DNA of 64,000 nucleotides, taken from S015-6 sp964384945 (GTDB lineage Bacteria > Desulfobacterota > DSWW01). The DNA lies in the NCBI GenBank assembly GCA_964384945.1, contig CAYLMK010000006.1:186001-250000 (forward strand), written 5' to 3'. Made by a program: the position numbers and the translations under genes. Under the pieces are notes generated by a model. It was not told where the DNA came from. It did not search any database and worked only from the letters and a program-made list of their open reading frames with translations. This document shows positions 17,938-26,467 of the stretch, piece by piece (within the stretch, counting starts at the first letter, position 1; each line of letters opens with the position of its first letter).

Positions 17938-19178
17938 GAAGTCTCCGTTTCCGTTCTCGATCGCCTTCTTCGCAGATTCCTGTACAGTCGAGTCAGATAC
18001 GGAGATTTTTTGACGAGCGGAGCGACTTTGCAGAGGGCGAGCCACAAGATGGCTCCCCTTGATGTGCGATTGAAAACCAGAACTCCTTTTCGGATCCGCT
18101 TCTTCGTCGCCCATTGCGCTTTGTACGCCTCATCGCCTCTCAGGAAGTCGATCCGCTCCACCCGGTCCACATCGATCAGGTGTTTCTTGAATTCAGACAT
18201 CCAGATAACGCCCACCCCGTACTTGCGGTAGTCCAGGTCATAAGCCATCTTCGTACAGTAAACGCACCGATCGTGCACGAGGACATATCCCCCAGCCACG
18301 GGGGTGCCGTTGATCGTGAGCTTCGCCCCCCTGAACCAGCCCTTTCTCACCGTCATGTGGGCGAATTCGGTAAGAAACGCGGCGTTGGGTTCCTCTCCCT
18401 TCCAACTCTTGCCGTATATATCCAGGAAACCACTCATGAACGTGTCCACCTCTTCCGGGTTCGTGCCCGTTGTGGAATCCACGGCGACCCGGAACTCCAG
18501 ATTGCCGTCTCGCTTCAACCGGTTCATATTCCACCTCAGGCTCTTCCTGACGGAGGCGGGTCGCCGCCTGGTGAACTCCTCCCCGGAGTAATCGATTCCG
18601 TCCACGTACCAGTTCGTGAAGCACGGATACGCCAAATGCTTCAGACCACACCGCCCGACAGCACCCAGAACGGCTTCGAAGCTGCCGTCCTCGTCCGGAA
18701 GCGGGTAAAGGTCCAGAACATCCCAAGCACCCGCCTCTTTCCTGACATGGCGGAGTATGTCCAGGAGGTTCCCTTCTCTCCTTCCCCCTTCCTGCCCCCC
18801 GCCGATCACGTTCCGGATCGGTGAATAACCCTCATTTCCGATCAATTCCAGCTTTCGGACGCGGAGGCCCGAAACCCTGTCTCTTCTCTCCATCAACGGC
18901 GCGATCAACGCCGCCTCGTTGCCCTCGAACAACACAACCGTCCGGAGCTTGTTCTTTTGGAGGAAGTGTTTGTTCCAGAGCAGGAACCAGTCATGCATCA
19001 GGAACGGTACGTAGGTGGCCATCTTCAACGCTGCCCGGTCCCAGATTTCCCCCAATGCGCAAAAATCCCCTGGATCCAGAATCATTTCCATCCGTCTTCT
19101 CTCAGATCCGTCCCTTGCCCTCATCTCCCCGTCCCCTTCCCTCGCGGGCCCCTCCAACCGAAAACGATCCTGAATCAC
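17934..19178 (-). CDS. CelD/BcsL-type GNAT acyltransferase (FemAB-like)
   Basis: 414 aa. The two-lobed GNAT pattern of the CelD/BcsL and FemAB group is visible: TYVPFLMHDWFLLWNKHF at the N-terminus, RKSLRWNMNRLKRDGNLEF in the centre, GTPVAGGYVLVHDRCVYCTKMAYD and RIDFLRGDEAYKAQWATKKR at the C-terminus. These enzymes acylate sugars or peptidoglycan. The GTG start overlaps the asnB stop; an ATG at residue 19 or 30 is an alternative. It is flanked by AsnB-like and DegT-like genes. A second member is at 56974-58194. Confidence 0.8.
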   Translation of the reverse strand: MIQDRFRLEGPAREGDGEMRARDGSERRRMEMILDPGDFCALGEIWDRAALKMATYVPFLMHDWFLLWNKHFLQKNKLRTVVLFEGNEAALIAPLMERRDRVSGLRVRKLELIGNEGYSPIRNVIGGGQEGGRREGNLLDILRHVRKEAGAWDVLDLYPLPDEDGSFEAVLGAVGRCGLKHLAYPCFTNWYVDGIDYSGEEFTRRRPASVRKSLRWNMNRLKRDGNLEFRVAVDSTTGTNPEEVDTFMSGFLDIYGKSWKGEEPNAAFLTEFAHMTVRKGWFRGAKLTINGTPVAGGYVLVHDRCVYCTKMAYDLDYRKYGVGVIWMSEFKKHLIDVDRVERIDFLRGDEAYKAQWATKKRIRKGVLVFNRTSRGAILWLALCKVAPLVKKSPYLTRLYRNLRRRRSRTETETS

Positions 19179-21070
19179 ACTGCAGAGCCCTGAATGTACA
19201 TCTCATGCCAGACAGCAAAGTTCGAGAGCAGCCACAACTGGATCCCGTACTGCCTTGTCCCCTTGCAGTGCTCATCCAGCATGGCTTTCAGTGCGTCCTC
19301 GTCGAAATAGCGCGTCAGGTCCTTGTGCCCATGCAACAGGACCCTGTCGGCATATTCCCGCAGATCCTCTCGAAACCACTTGTCGATCGGTATCGAAAAC
19401 CCCATCTTTCCCCTGCGGCAGATCTCTTTGGGCAGAAGTCGCTCAAAGGCCCGCTTCAGAATGTACTTTGTACCCCCGTTTCGCAGTTTCATGGCGTTCG
19501 GAAGGCGGCTGGCAAACTCGACGAAGGGGTGGTCAAGGAAAGGAGTTCTCACTTCGAGTGAGTTCGCCATGCTCGTGATATCCGTCTTCACGAGAAGGTC
19601 ATCCGGCAGGTAGCTCGTAAGATCCACGTAAAGGATCTTGGAGATGGCATCCCCGCCCTCCCATTCGTCCGCCTTGGATTCATAGTATTTCCAGCCCCGC
19701 TGCTGTCCGAGCCACTTCCGCATCTCGGGGGCGTATACCTTATTCTTCAGATGCTCGTCGAATCGGCACCTCCAGACGTAGTCGCGATAGGCGGCCGTTG
19801 AGCATCGATAGCCCAACCCCCTCTGAATCCGATAAAGCACCTCACCCGCTCCGAGTCGACCCGCCTCGGCGGCCAGCATGGCCCTGCTTACGATCGCCCT
19901 GCCGAGGGTGTTCACCGCCCCCTTACCGGCAATTCTCCAGAGAATGGGGTACTTCCCATAGCCCGCGAAGAGTTCGTCCCCGCCATCCCCCGAAAGGGCC
20001 ACCGTCACGGATTCCCTCGTCATCTTAGCAACATAGTACGTCGGGATCGCCGAGGAATCGCCCACCGGTTCATCGAAGTGATAGACCAGCTTCGGAATCA
20101 ACTCCTCGACATCGGACGTGACGATGTATTCGCGATGGTCCGTGCCGAAGCGCTCGGCCACGAGCCGGGCATACGCCAGTTCGCTGTATTCCTCCTCGGC
20201 GAATCCGATCGAAAAGGTCTTCACCGGCCTGTCGGACAGGCTCGCCATCAGTCCCACAATGATGCTCGAGTCGATCCCCCCGCTCAAAAAGGCGCCGAGA
20301 GGCACGTCGCTCACAAGCCTCATGCGCACGGATTCCTCCAGACGACCGTACAACTCCTGCAGGCACTCCTCCTCATCGACCTGCTTCCGGGGGGCGGCAT
20401 TCAGGTTCCAATACCGCTCGACCTTGATCGATCCATTTTCACAGATCAGCATGTGCGCCGGCGGCAGCGCACGGATCCCCTCAAAGATGGTTCGCGGCGC
20501 GGGAACGTAATTGAACGTGAGATAGAGGTCCAAGGATTCGACATCGACCTCCCTGGGCACCTGGGGATCCACGAGGATCGACTTGATCTCGGAACAGAAC
20601 CAGATGGTTCCGTCGATCACCGTGTAGTATAGCGGCTTCTTTCCGAGTCGATCCCTGGCCAGCACCAGCCGTTTCTTCGGCTCGTCCCAAAGGGCGAACG
20701 CATACATGCCGCGCAGCTTTTTGACGAATTGCGCTCCATACTCTTCGTAGGCGTGTACAAGAACCTCCGTGTCCGTGTCCGTCCGGAAAACATGGCCCCG
20801 GTTTCGCAATGTTCTCCTGAGTTCCTGGAAGTTGTACGCCTCGCCGTTGTAAACAATGCAAACGGTCCCGTCTTCATTGAACACCGGGGGACAGGGGCTC
20901 GCGAGATCGATGATGCTCAGTCTCCTCATGCCGAGGCCCAGCCCCCCCTTCACGTAGATGCCCTCGTCGTCGGGCCCCCGGTGGACGACCTGGCGGCACA
21001 TCTTGCGTATCAGTCCCTCATCGACAACGCGCGCACCCCGAAAACAATGCTTTCCCACGATTCCGCACAT
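19175..21070 (-). CDS. asnB: AsnB-type glutamine amidotransferase, exosortase-locus form
   Basis: 631 aa from ATG 21070, giving MCGIVG with the N-terminal nucleophile Cys2 of class II glutaminases. Then come VHRGPDDEGIY, YNGEAYNFQELR (glutaminase) and AFLSGGIDSSIIVGLM (PP-loop of the synthetase domain), ending with FAVWHEMYIQGSA. Length and locus agree with the amidotransferase subfamily regularly found with exosortase A. It probably amidates a sugar acid or other carboxylate of the polysaccharide rather than making free asparagine (inference). Confidence 0.88.
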   Translation of the reverse strand: MCGIVGKHCFRGARVVDEGLIRKMCRQVVHRGPDDEGIYVKGGLGLGMRRLSIIDLASPCPPVFNEDGTVCIVYNGEAYNFQELRRTLRNRGHVFRTDTDTEVLVHAYEEYGAQFVKKLRGMYAFALWDEPKKRLVLARDRLGKKPLYYTVIDGTIWFCSEIKSILVDPQVPREVDVESLDLYLTFNYVPAPRTIFEGIRALPPAHMLICENGSIKVERYWNLNAAPRKQVDEEECLQELYGRLEESVRMRLVSDVPLGAFLSGGIDSSIIVGLMASLSDRPVKTFSIGFAEEEYSELAYARLVAERFGTDHREYIVTSDVEELIPKLVYHFDEPVGDSSAIPTYYVAKMTRESVTVALSGDGGDELFAGYGKYPILWRIAGKGAVNTLGRAIVSRAMLAAEAGRLGAGEVLYRIQRGLGYRCSTAAYRDYVWRCRFDEHLKNKVYAPEMRKWLGQQRGWKYYESKADEWEGGDAISKILYVDLTSYLPDDLLVKTDITSMANSLEVRTPFLDHPFVEFASRLPNAMKLRNGGTKYILKRAFERLLPKEICRRGKMGFSIPIDKWFREDLREYADRVLLHGHKDLTRYFDEDALKAMLDEHCKGTRQYGIQLWLLSNFAVWHEMYIQGSAV

Positions 21071-21176
21071 TTCTTCCGACCTATCCCGGCCTGGAAGGAA
21101 ACCCTGCTCCCTCCCATCCATGCACGGTCTGTGCCGCTGCAACGGTGATTTTCTTCTCTGACTCCGGGCGCTTTTC

Positions 21177-22223
21177 CTAGTCCCTCATAACGAATCTGCG
21201 CAGAACCCCGACCCCGCACACATCGTGTTGAAACTGAACGAAGCTTGGCCCATCCGAACTCATCCTTCGCAACGCATACCGGTCCGATTGAGAATCGTTC
21301 ATTCCGTAAATCGCCGACATCGCGCACAGATAACCGGACTCCCGGACGACTTCCTTGGTTTCCTCGTCGAAGTCTCCCTCCTTCCCGTTGGGGTAACAGA
21401 AGGCGAGCACAGAACGCTGCAGCGCTTCTTCGATGCCTTTTTTCGATTCCCCCACCTCTCGGATGCATTCCGACCTCGATATCCGAGAGAGGACCGGATG
21501 CGTACACGTATGCCCGCCGAAGCTGATTCCATACCTGGACATATGACGGATCTCCTCCCAATTCAGAGGAGCATACCGCTCCGGAGGCCTCTCCGGCACC
21601 TCCACACGTAGTTCCTTGAGAACGTCTGAGATCAGTTCGTCCCGCGTCTGCGGGTTCACCCTTGTCGCCATCTCGTCCAGGGCATGCTTGAGCCTTCGCC
21701 TTTCGCGGGGGTCGACCAGATGAAAGCGCTCCCCTGCAAGCACGATATCGGGCCGCGAACTCTCCCCGATTCCGAAGTTGATCCGATCGTGCCAGAGCCA
21801 TACCCCTTTATCGACAAAATCCAGGGTCAGGAAAACAGCGGCCGGCACTCCGTGCTTCCGCAGAATCGGAAAGGCAACCTCGTAGAAATCCCGGTAGCCG
21901 TCGTCCACGGACAACAGGACGGAGGCCGGCGGCGGCGGATCCCCGTTCGTGATGCGTTCGACGTAGGATTCCAAGTCCAGGAGGAAGAAATGATTCTTGA
22001 GGTATCGTATTTGTTTCTCGAATGTTCCGGCTTCGGTGTAGCCTTCCCCAAACCGGTGGTACATCAAGATCCTCGTTTTCCCCCGCGTGAGCCTCTTCGC
22101 AGCCCGGAACAATCCCAGGCTTCCCGCCAGACCGACCCCGGCCCTTCTGAGGACCGATCGAACGGATGAGCCGGGACGTAGGGACGGGAAGCCCCCTTCA
22201 CCCAAGCCTGTCATGAATGCCAT
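21177..22223 (-). CDS. Polysaccharide deacetylase (CE4/NodB)
   Basis: 348 aa. The NodB motifs are RILMYHRF, SVDDGYRDF (catalytic Asp and metal-binding Asp) and GGHTCTHPVLSR (metal-binding His pair). A long linker (about residues 150-210) separates the first two from the third. CE4 enzymes remove N-acetyl groups from polysaccharide. The gene overlaps the ATP-grasp gene upstream by 13 bases. It is one of four CE4 domains in this run. No firm signal peptide is seen. Confidence 0.85.
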   Translation of the reverse strand: MAFMTGLGEGGFPSLRPGSSVRSVLRRAGVGLAGSLGLFRAAKRLTRGKTRILMYHRFGEGYTEAGTFEKQIRYLKNHFFLLDLESYVERITNGDPPPPASVLLSVDDGYRDFYEVAFPILRKHGVPAAVFLTLDFVDKGVWLWHDRINFGIGESSRPDIVLAGERFHLVDPRERRRLKHALDEMATRVNPQTRDELISDVLKELRVEVPERPPERYAPLNWEEIRHMSRYGISFGGHTCTHPVLSRISRSECIREVGESKKGIEEALQRSVLAFCYPNGKEGDFDEETKEVVRESGYLCAMSAIYGMNDSQSDRYALRRMSSDGPSFVQFQHDVCGVGVLRRFVMRD

Positions 22224-23413
22224 GTCGATCTGCCAAAACAGGATCTCGCGATCCTCGTTACGATCCTCGAGAGAAGCTCGAAAACAGATTTGAGAAAGGG
22301 CTTCATGTCATCACGAGCGAAAACTGCGTATGTCTTGTCTCCACGTAAAGATCGTAGCCAATCCCCTCTCCTCCACTCACCGCTCGCCAAATACCCGTTC
22401 CGCCCGAGGACGGTAGATAGATCCTCCCCAAAATGGATCCATTTGACACACCGCCTTTCGGCTTCGACCGGCGTCACATCCTCGCCTGCCAGTTCGCGAT
22501 AGGCCAGGTAGGGAAAATCGATGCCCAGCCGGTATGCGTGGGAAACTTGTATCCAGGGCCGGGTATTCACCTCGATGATCTTGTACTCTCCGTCCCGGGA
22601 GTCCCGCTTGTACTCGATCTCCGACAAGCCCCGGTATCCCACTCCTTGCAGGAACGAGAGGGAGCGTTGCTGCAGGACGGGATTGTCACAACTCTCGTAA
22701 AACGTGCCGATTCCGAACCCCGCAGGTCGCTGCCGGATCTTCCGAGAGATAAAGACCGCGATGGCCTCCGAATTCCCGTTCAGATAGGACCCCACGGCGT
22801 ACTGCTGATCGTCGGGTCCCGCGATGACCTCCTGAACGATGGCATCGTTTCGTGAGGAGAAGATCTCCGCATATTGATCCAGAAGATCTTTCCTGCTTGT
22901 CGCCCTTACGACCTTGACAAAACGACCGGAATACAAAAAGCTGTAAATCGGCTTGAGGATACAGGGATAGCTTACCTCTTCCGCGATTCTTTCCAGGTCT
23001 TGCAGGTCTCTCGGAAAATAGGTTCTGGGGGAGGGGACGCCGAACCGTTTCGTCAACTCGTGAAATCTCCGCTTGTCGTTCATGGCGAGAATCACGTCCC
23101 TGTCCGCCAGGGGTAACGAATAGACCGGGCTCAATCTCTCCCGCTGGCTGGAAACCGCCAGCAGGAACTCGTCGCTTGTCGGGAACAGAATAGGCCGGCC
23201 ACCCGCTCCCCGGCCGCGCAACAGCAGGAATTCCGCAAGAGCATCCTCTTCCGAGACCGGTGCAGGGCACACCATTCCTTTGCAGAAGCGAGAGGAGAAT
23301 CCGATCCTCTTCGGATCATCATCGAATCCCCATACGGGGATCCCTCTTCTGCCCAGGCTCCGAGCCACGGCCAGGCCGGTCAGACCCATGCCCAGTACGA
23401 AGACGGCAGGCAT
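22211..23413 (-). CDS. ATP-grasp enzyme
   Basis: 400 aa from ATG 23413 (GGGG-rich ribosome site just upstream); the frame runs on to 23527 but would then overlap the rhodanese-like gene. The N-terminal pre-ATP domain is Rossmann-like (VFVLGMGLTGLAVARSLGRRGIPVWGFDDD). The ATP-grasp centre shows SYPCILKPIYSF, DAIVQEVIAGPDDQQYAVG and EIEYKRDSRDGEYKIIEVNTRPW. ATP-grasp ligases join a carboxylate to an amine or thiol. Similar enzymes sit in exosortase loci, but the substrate is not known. Confidence 0.82.
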   Translation of the reverse strand: MPAVFVLGMGLTGLAVARSLGRRGIPVWGFDDDPKRIGFSSRFCKGMVCPAPVSEEDALAEFLLLRGRGAGGRPILFPTSDEFLLAVSSQRERLSPVYSLPLADRDVILAMNDKRRFHELTKRFGVPSPRTYFPRDLQDLERIAEEVSYPCILKPIYSFLYSGRFVKVVRATSRKDLLDQYAEIFSSRNDAIVQEVIAGPDDQQYAVGSYLNGNSEAIAVFISRKIRQRPAGFGIGTFYESCDNPVLQQRSLSFLQGVGYRGLSEIEYKRDSRDGEYKIIEVNTRPWIQVSHAYRLGIDFPYLAYRELAGEDVTPVEAERRCVKWIHFGEDLSTVLGRNGYLASGEWRRGDWLRSLRGDKTYAVFARDDMKPFLKSVFELLSRIVTRIARSCFGRSTWHS

Positions 23414-23472
23414 TTCCCCTTTCCCCAACCTTCGTCCCCCCTTCCGACCAAAGGGTCCACGTCTGTTTGCGC

Positions 23473-23967
23473 CTACCGTTTGGGCCTCTTCTTCTCTCCG
23501 GGGTTCCGATTCCCGCCGCCCGACCATACGGGGAAATACTTCTCGAGGGCCCTCCCCCCGCCCGAGACGACCTTGACGTTCCTGTACCCTTGGCCTATGA
23601 ACTCGTCCGCCAACCTGACGGATGCCGTTTCCCTCGCTCAGTAGCAGTAAATGAATATCTCCTGCTTCGACCTGGGGAGTTGGGGTAATGGTCTCTGTTT
23701 CTTGTTCGGGGTCTGAGGGGGCAGATTGATCGCCCCCATGATATGGACATTCTCGTACGGCTGCCCGCCGGAGTGGATCAGGATGGCCTTTCCCTGTTTG
23801 AACTTGTAATATACCTCGCTCGCGCTTGCCCTCGGGATGTCCACCCCATCCACTCGCGACCGATCCTTTTCAGGCCCCTGGGCGGCGCAGTCCCGCAACA
23901 ACCCTCCGGGCAAGACACCAAGCAGAAGGGCCACCCCAAGCAAGAAGAAGACAGCCTTTTTCATCAC
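23473..23967 (-). CDS. Probable selenocysteine-containing rhodanese-like protein
   Basis: The conventional frame (GTG 23967 or ATG 23964) stops at TGA 23638-23640 after 109 codons, right inside the rhodanese active site (EIFIYCY-stop). Reading through gives a further 54 codons, ARETASVRLADEFIGQGY then NVKVVSGGGRALEKYFP, exactly the missing C-terminal half, ending at TAG 23473-23475. The TGA aligns with the second Cys of the YCxCxxExxS motif of many rhodanese-like proteins, giving a Cys108-x-Sec110 pair. A SECIS-like hairpin follows at the correct distance. A lipidation-like or cleavable signal peptide is present (KKAVFFLLGVALLLGVLPGG), so it acts in the envelope. The alternative is a nonsense-mutated gene. 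Confidence 0.7.
23606..23640 (-). promoter_or_regulatory. SECIS-like hairpin downstream of in-frame TGA
   Basis: Minus strand. TGA at 23640-23638, then 15 bases, then a 6-bp stem UCCGUC (23622-23617) pairing with GGCGGA (23611-23606) and a 5-base loop AGGUU. The loop starts 21 bases after the TGA and has G at its second position. This fits the known requirements of bacterial SECIS elements read by SelB. Confidence 0.6.
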
Positions 23968-25178
23968 AGAGTCCCTCCGAGAACCCGCTGATACACTCTC
24001 TCTTGTTCCTCCACTATTCTTCTCCAGTCGTAACCCTCCGCGACCCGGCGGGCTTCCCTTCCCATCCGCAGCCTCACATCCGGGTTCCTGAGCAGTTCCA
24101 CCGTTTTCTGAGCGAAAGCGTCCGGACCATCGGCAATCGCAATGTTCGTCCCGTCAGTCACATTGAGCCCCTCGCACCCGACAGGGGTCGATACGATCGC
24201 CTTTCCCATCGACATGCCGTCGAGGATCTTCAGCCTTGTCCCGCTCCCTATTCTCACCGGGACCACCATGACTGCAGCCGCATCCAAATAGGGCCTGATA
24301 TCCTCCACGAACCCCGTCACACGGACCCGCTTGTCATGCAGGGATGCCCTTTGAATCGCATCGGGCGGAGCGGTCCCCACGAAGGAAATGCTGACATCCG
24401 GATGCCTTTTTCGAATCCCGGGATAAATGTCTCTCCAGAAATAGAGCACCGCATCCCGATTCGTGTGCACATCCATGTGCCCGATCCAAACGAGCGCGCT
24501 CTGCCTCTCCCCACCTCCGCCGGGCCTGAAGTAATCCGTGTCGGTACCGTTGGGCACTACAAACAGCCTCTTCTCTGCGCCCAGACCGCGGACCATTTCT
24601 GCATCCTTCTCCGAGACCACGACCGAGCAGTCGAAAGCGTTGAGCGCCCACCGCTCGAAGGACCTGAGCTTCAGCCACTGCAGGCCAAGGTAGGCCTTCC
24701 TGGCCGGATTCGTCTCCGCCCGGAACCATCGATACAGCCTCACGGATTCGCAGTTATGGTTCACCAGAAGCTTCGGCAACTCCCTGAATTCATCGATGTA
24801 CACCGCCAGAGGAAGCATGTCCACATGAACGAGATCGATCTTTTCGGCGCGGAGGATCTCCCGGATCTTCGCGCGCATGGCCGGTGCGTCGTACTTCCAG
24901 GCTACCAAGGGCCTGGCAGAGAAGACATTCATCAAGGCAGCCCCGGCCAGCTTCCATCTCGATTCGTCGAGCGGAATTCGGTACGGATGCACGGACTTGC
25001 AGAAGCCTCGCAGGTGCTCAAGGTTTCGGTCTTTCCATTCATCCTCCAACTGGACGAAGGTTACCAGAGTGACCTCGTGGTTCCGGGCAGCACCCCTGAG
25101 GATATGGTAGGTCCTCAGGCTGTGGCCGCTCACCAGCGGAAACGGGCTTCGGGTCGATAAGAAGAGAATGTTCATCAA
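23964..25178 (-). CDS. GT4 glycosyltransferase, exosortase-locus type
   Basis: 404 aa GT-B fold. The N-terminus (MNILFLSTRSPFPLVSGHSLRTYHILR) and the length fit the sugar transferase subfamily associated with PEP-CTERM/EpsH loci. The acceptor lobe ends near DLVHVDMLPLA; the nucleotide-sugar lobe contains VVPNGTDTDYFRP and DGMSMGKAIVSTPVGCEGL (E-x7-E region). It overlaps neighbours on both sides by four bases. It adds one sugar of the repeat unit on the cytoplasmic face; which one cannot be told. Confidence 0.85.
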   Translation of the reverse strand: MMNILFLSTRSPFPLVSGHSLRTYHILRGAARNHEVTLVTFVQLEDEWKDRNLEHLRGFCKSVHPYRIPLDESRWKLAGAALMNVFSARPLVAWKYDAPAMRAKIREILRAEKIDLVHVDMLPLAVYIDEFRELPKLLVNHNCESVRLYRWFRAETNPARKAYLGLQWLKLRSFERWALNAFDCSVVVSEKDAEMVRGLGAEKRLFVVPNGTDTDYFRPGGGGERQSALVWIGHMDVHTNRDAVLYFWRDIYPGIRKRHPDVSISFVGTAPPDAIQRASLHDKRVRVTGFVEDIRPYLDAAAVMVVPVRIGSGTRLKILDGMSMGKAIVSTPVGCEGLNVTDGTNIAIADGPDAFAQKTVELLRNPDVRLRMGREARRVAEGYDWRRIVEEQERVYQRVLGGTL

Positions 25179-26467
25179 TCAAAATACCCCAGGGCCCTGA
25201 GTTGCGCCTTCACCTCATCCCCTGCCTCGAACTTCGCGGCTCCCGCGCCGACCTCTCGATTTCTCTCCACGTGCTCCTGAATCACGTTTTCCAGTTCGTC
25301 CGCCATCGCCGGTTCCCGGTCCGCCACATCCTCCGCTTCACCAGGGTCTCTGCTCAGATCATGCAGAAATCGTCTGTCGTGGTTCAGGTCCACGATGAGC
25401 TTCCACCAGCCTCTCCTCGCGCACAAACGCCTTCGGCTTACCTCGCTGATCAGGTGCCTCCTCCTGGGACCGTCCCCATTTTCCTTCATCAGCGGTACGA
25501 GGCTCAGACCGTCAGATTCAGCCGGGGCGCCGAGCCCCGCCAGATCCAATACCGTGGGAACCACATCCAAAAGGCCCACAGGATCATCCACCCTCCTGCG
25601 CGTATGCCCGATTCCTCCCGGGACCTTGATGAGAAGGGGGACGTGCAAGAGCTTTTCATGGAGCTGCAGAGGATGGCCGAATAACCCGTGTTCGCCCAGC
25701 AACTCTCCGTGATCGGCCGCGAGGACGATGATCGTATTCTGCTGATCGATGGTGTCCAAAAGACGTTTGATCTGGTAATCCACCGCTTTGACCTTACCCC
25801 TGTACGCCTCCGTCAGGAGCCGCCTTTCCGTCTCGGTGATTCTCTCTGGCTTGGACAACGCCTTACGCCAGAGCGACGCTGCACGCAACCGGTTCGCCAG
25901 GGCCCAGCCTTTTTCGGGGATGTAGGGGCCATGCACATCCATGTAATGCACCCAAAGGAAAAAGGGCGCCCTGGCCTTCTCCAGCAATCCGAAAGCCTGC
26001 TCGTTGATCTTGGCCGCCGCCTCGTACGGGCTCCTCAGCAGGGTCCCGATCCGCAGGATCTCAAGGTCGAGCCTCCTTCGCCAGCCGTGCGAGCGAACCC
26101 TCTTCACATTATCGATGAAAACATCGAAGCCTCTGTCGAACGAAAAGGTCTGGGATATATACGGGTTCGAGTTCACCGCGCGGGTGCTGAACCCTGCCCG
26201 TTTCAAGACCTCAGCCAGCATGATCCGCTCGCTCGAAACCCGCGAGAACCAGTCCCCGTACTTGCAGGGATAGAATCCGGAAAGCAACGCGAGAAACGAC
26301 GGGGAGGTGTGGGTGCTCTGCGATACGGCATAGCCGAACACCGTCGCCTCGCTGCCCCATGCATCGATGTGCGGAGTGAGGCTGTTACGGCCGACGTCTC
26401 CGCGCACGATCCCGACGTGATCCGCTCGCAATGAATCTATGGTCAAAAATACAATATTACAAAACAT
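25175..26467 (-). CDS. Sulfatase-fold protein lacking the formylglycine motif
   Basis: 430 aa of the alkaline phosphatase superfamily: NIVFLTIDSLRADHVG (metal Asp), FFLWVHYMDVHGPY, VLAADHGELLGEHGLFGH. Where sulfatases have C/S-x-P-S-R the sequence is THTSPSF, so the residue converted to formylglycine and the conserved Arg are both missing. A Thr or Ser nucleophile, as in phosphotransferases or phosphodiesterases, is more likely. The ATG overlaps the TAA of the ligase gene by one base. A role in adding or removing a phosphate-containing substituent on glycan is inferred. Confidence 0.75.
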   Translation of the reverse strand: MFCNIVFLTIDSLRADHVGIVRGDVGRNSLTPHIDAWGSEATVFGYAVSQSTHTSPSFLALLSGFYPCKYGDWFSRVSSERIMLAEVLKRAGFSTRAVNSNPYISQTFSFDRGFDVFIDNVKRVRSHGWRRRLDLEILRIGTLLRSPYEAAAKINEQAFGLLEKARAPFFLWVHYMDVHGPYIPEKGWALANRLRAASLWRKALSKPERITETERRLLTEAYRGKVKAVDYQIKRLLDTIDQQNTIIVLAADHGELLGEHGLFGHPLQLHEKLLHVPLLIKVPGGIGHTRRRVDDPVGLLDVVPTVLDLAGLGAPAESDGLSLVPLMKENGDGPRRRHLISEVSRRRLCARRGWWKLIVDLNHDRRFLHDLSRDPGEAEDVADREPAMADELENVIQEHVERNREVGAGAAKFEAGDEVKAQLRALGYFD

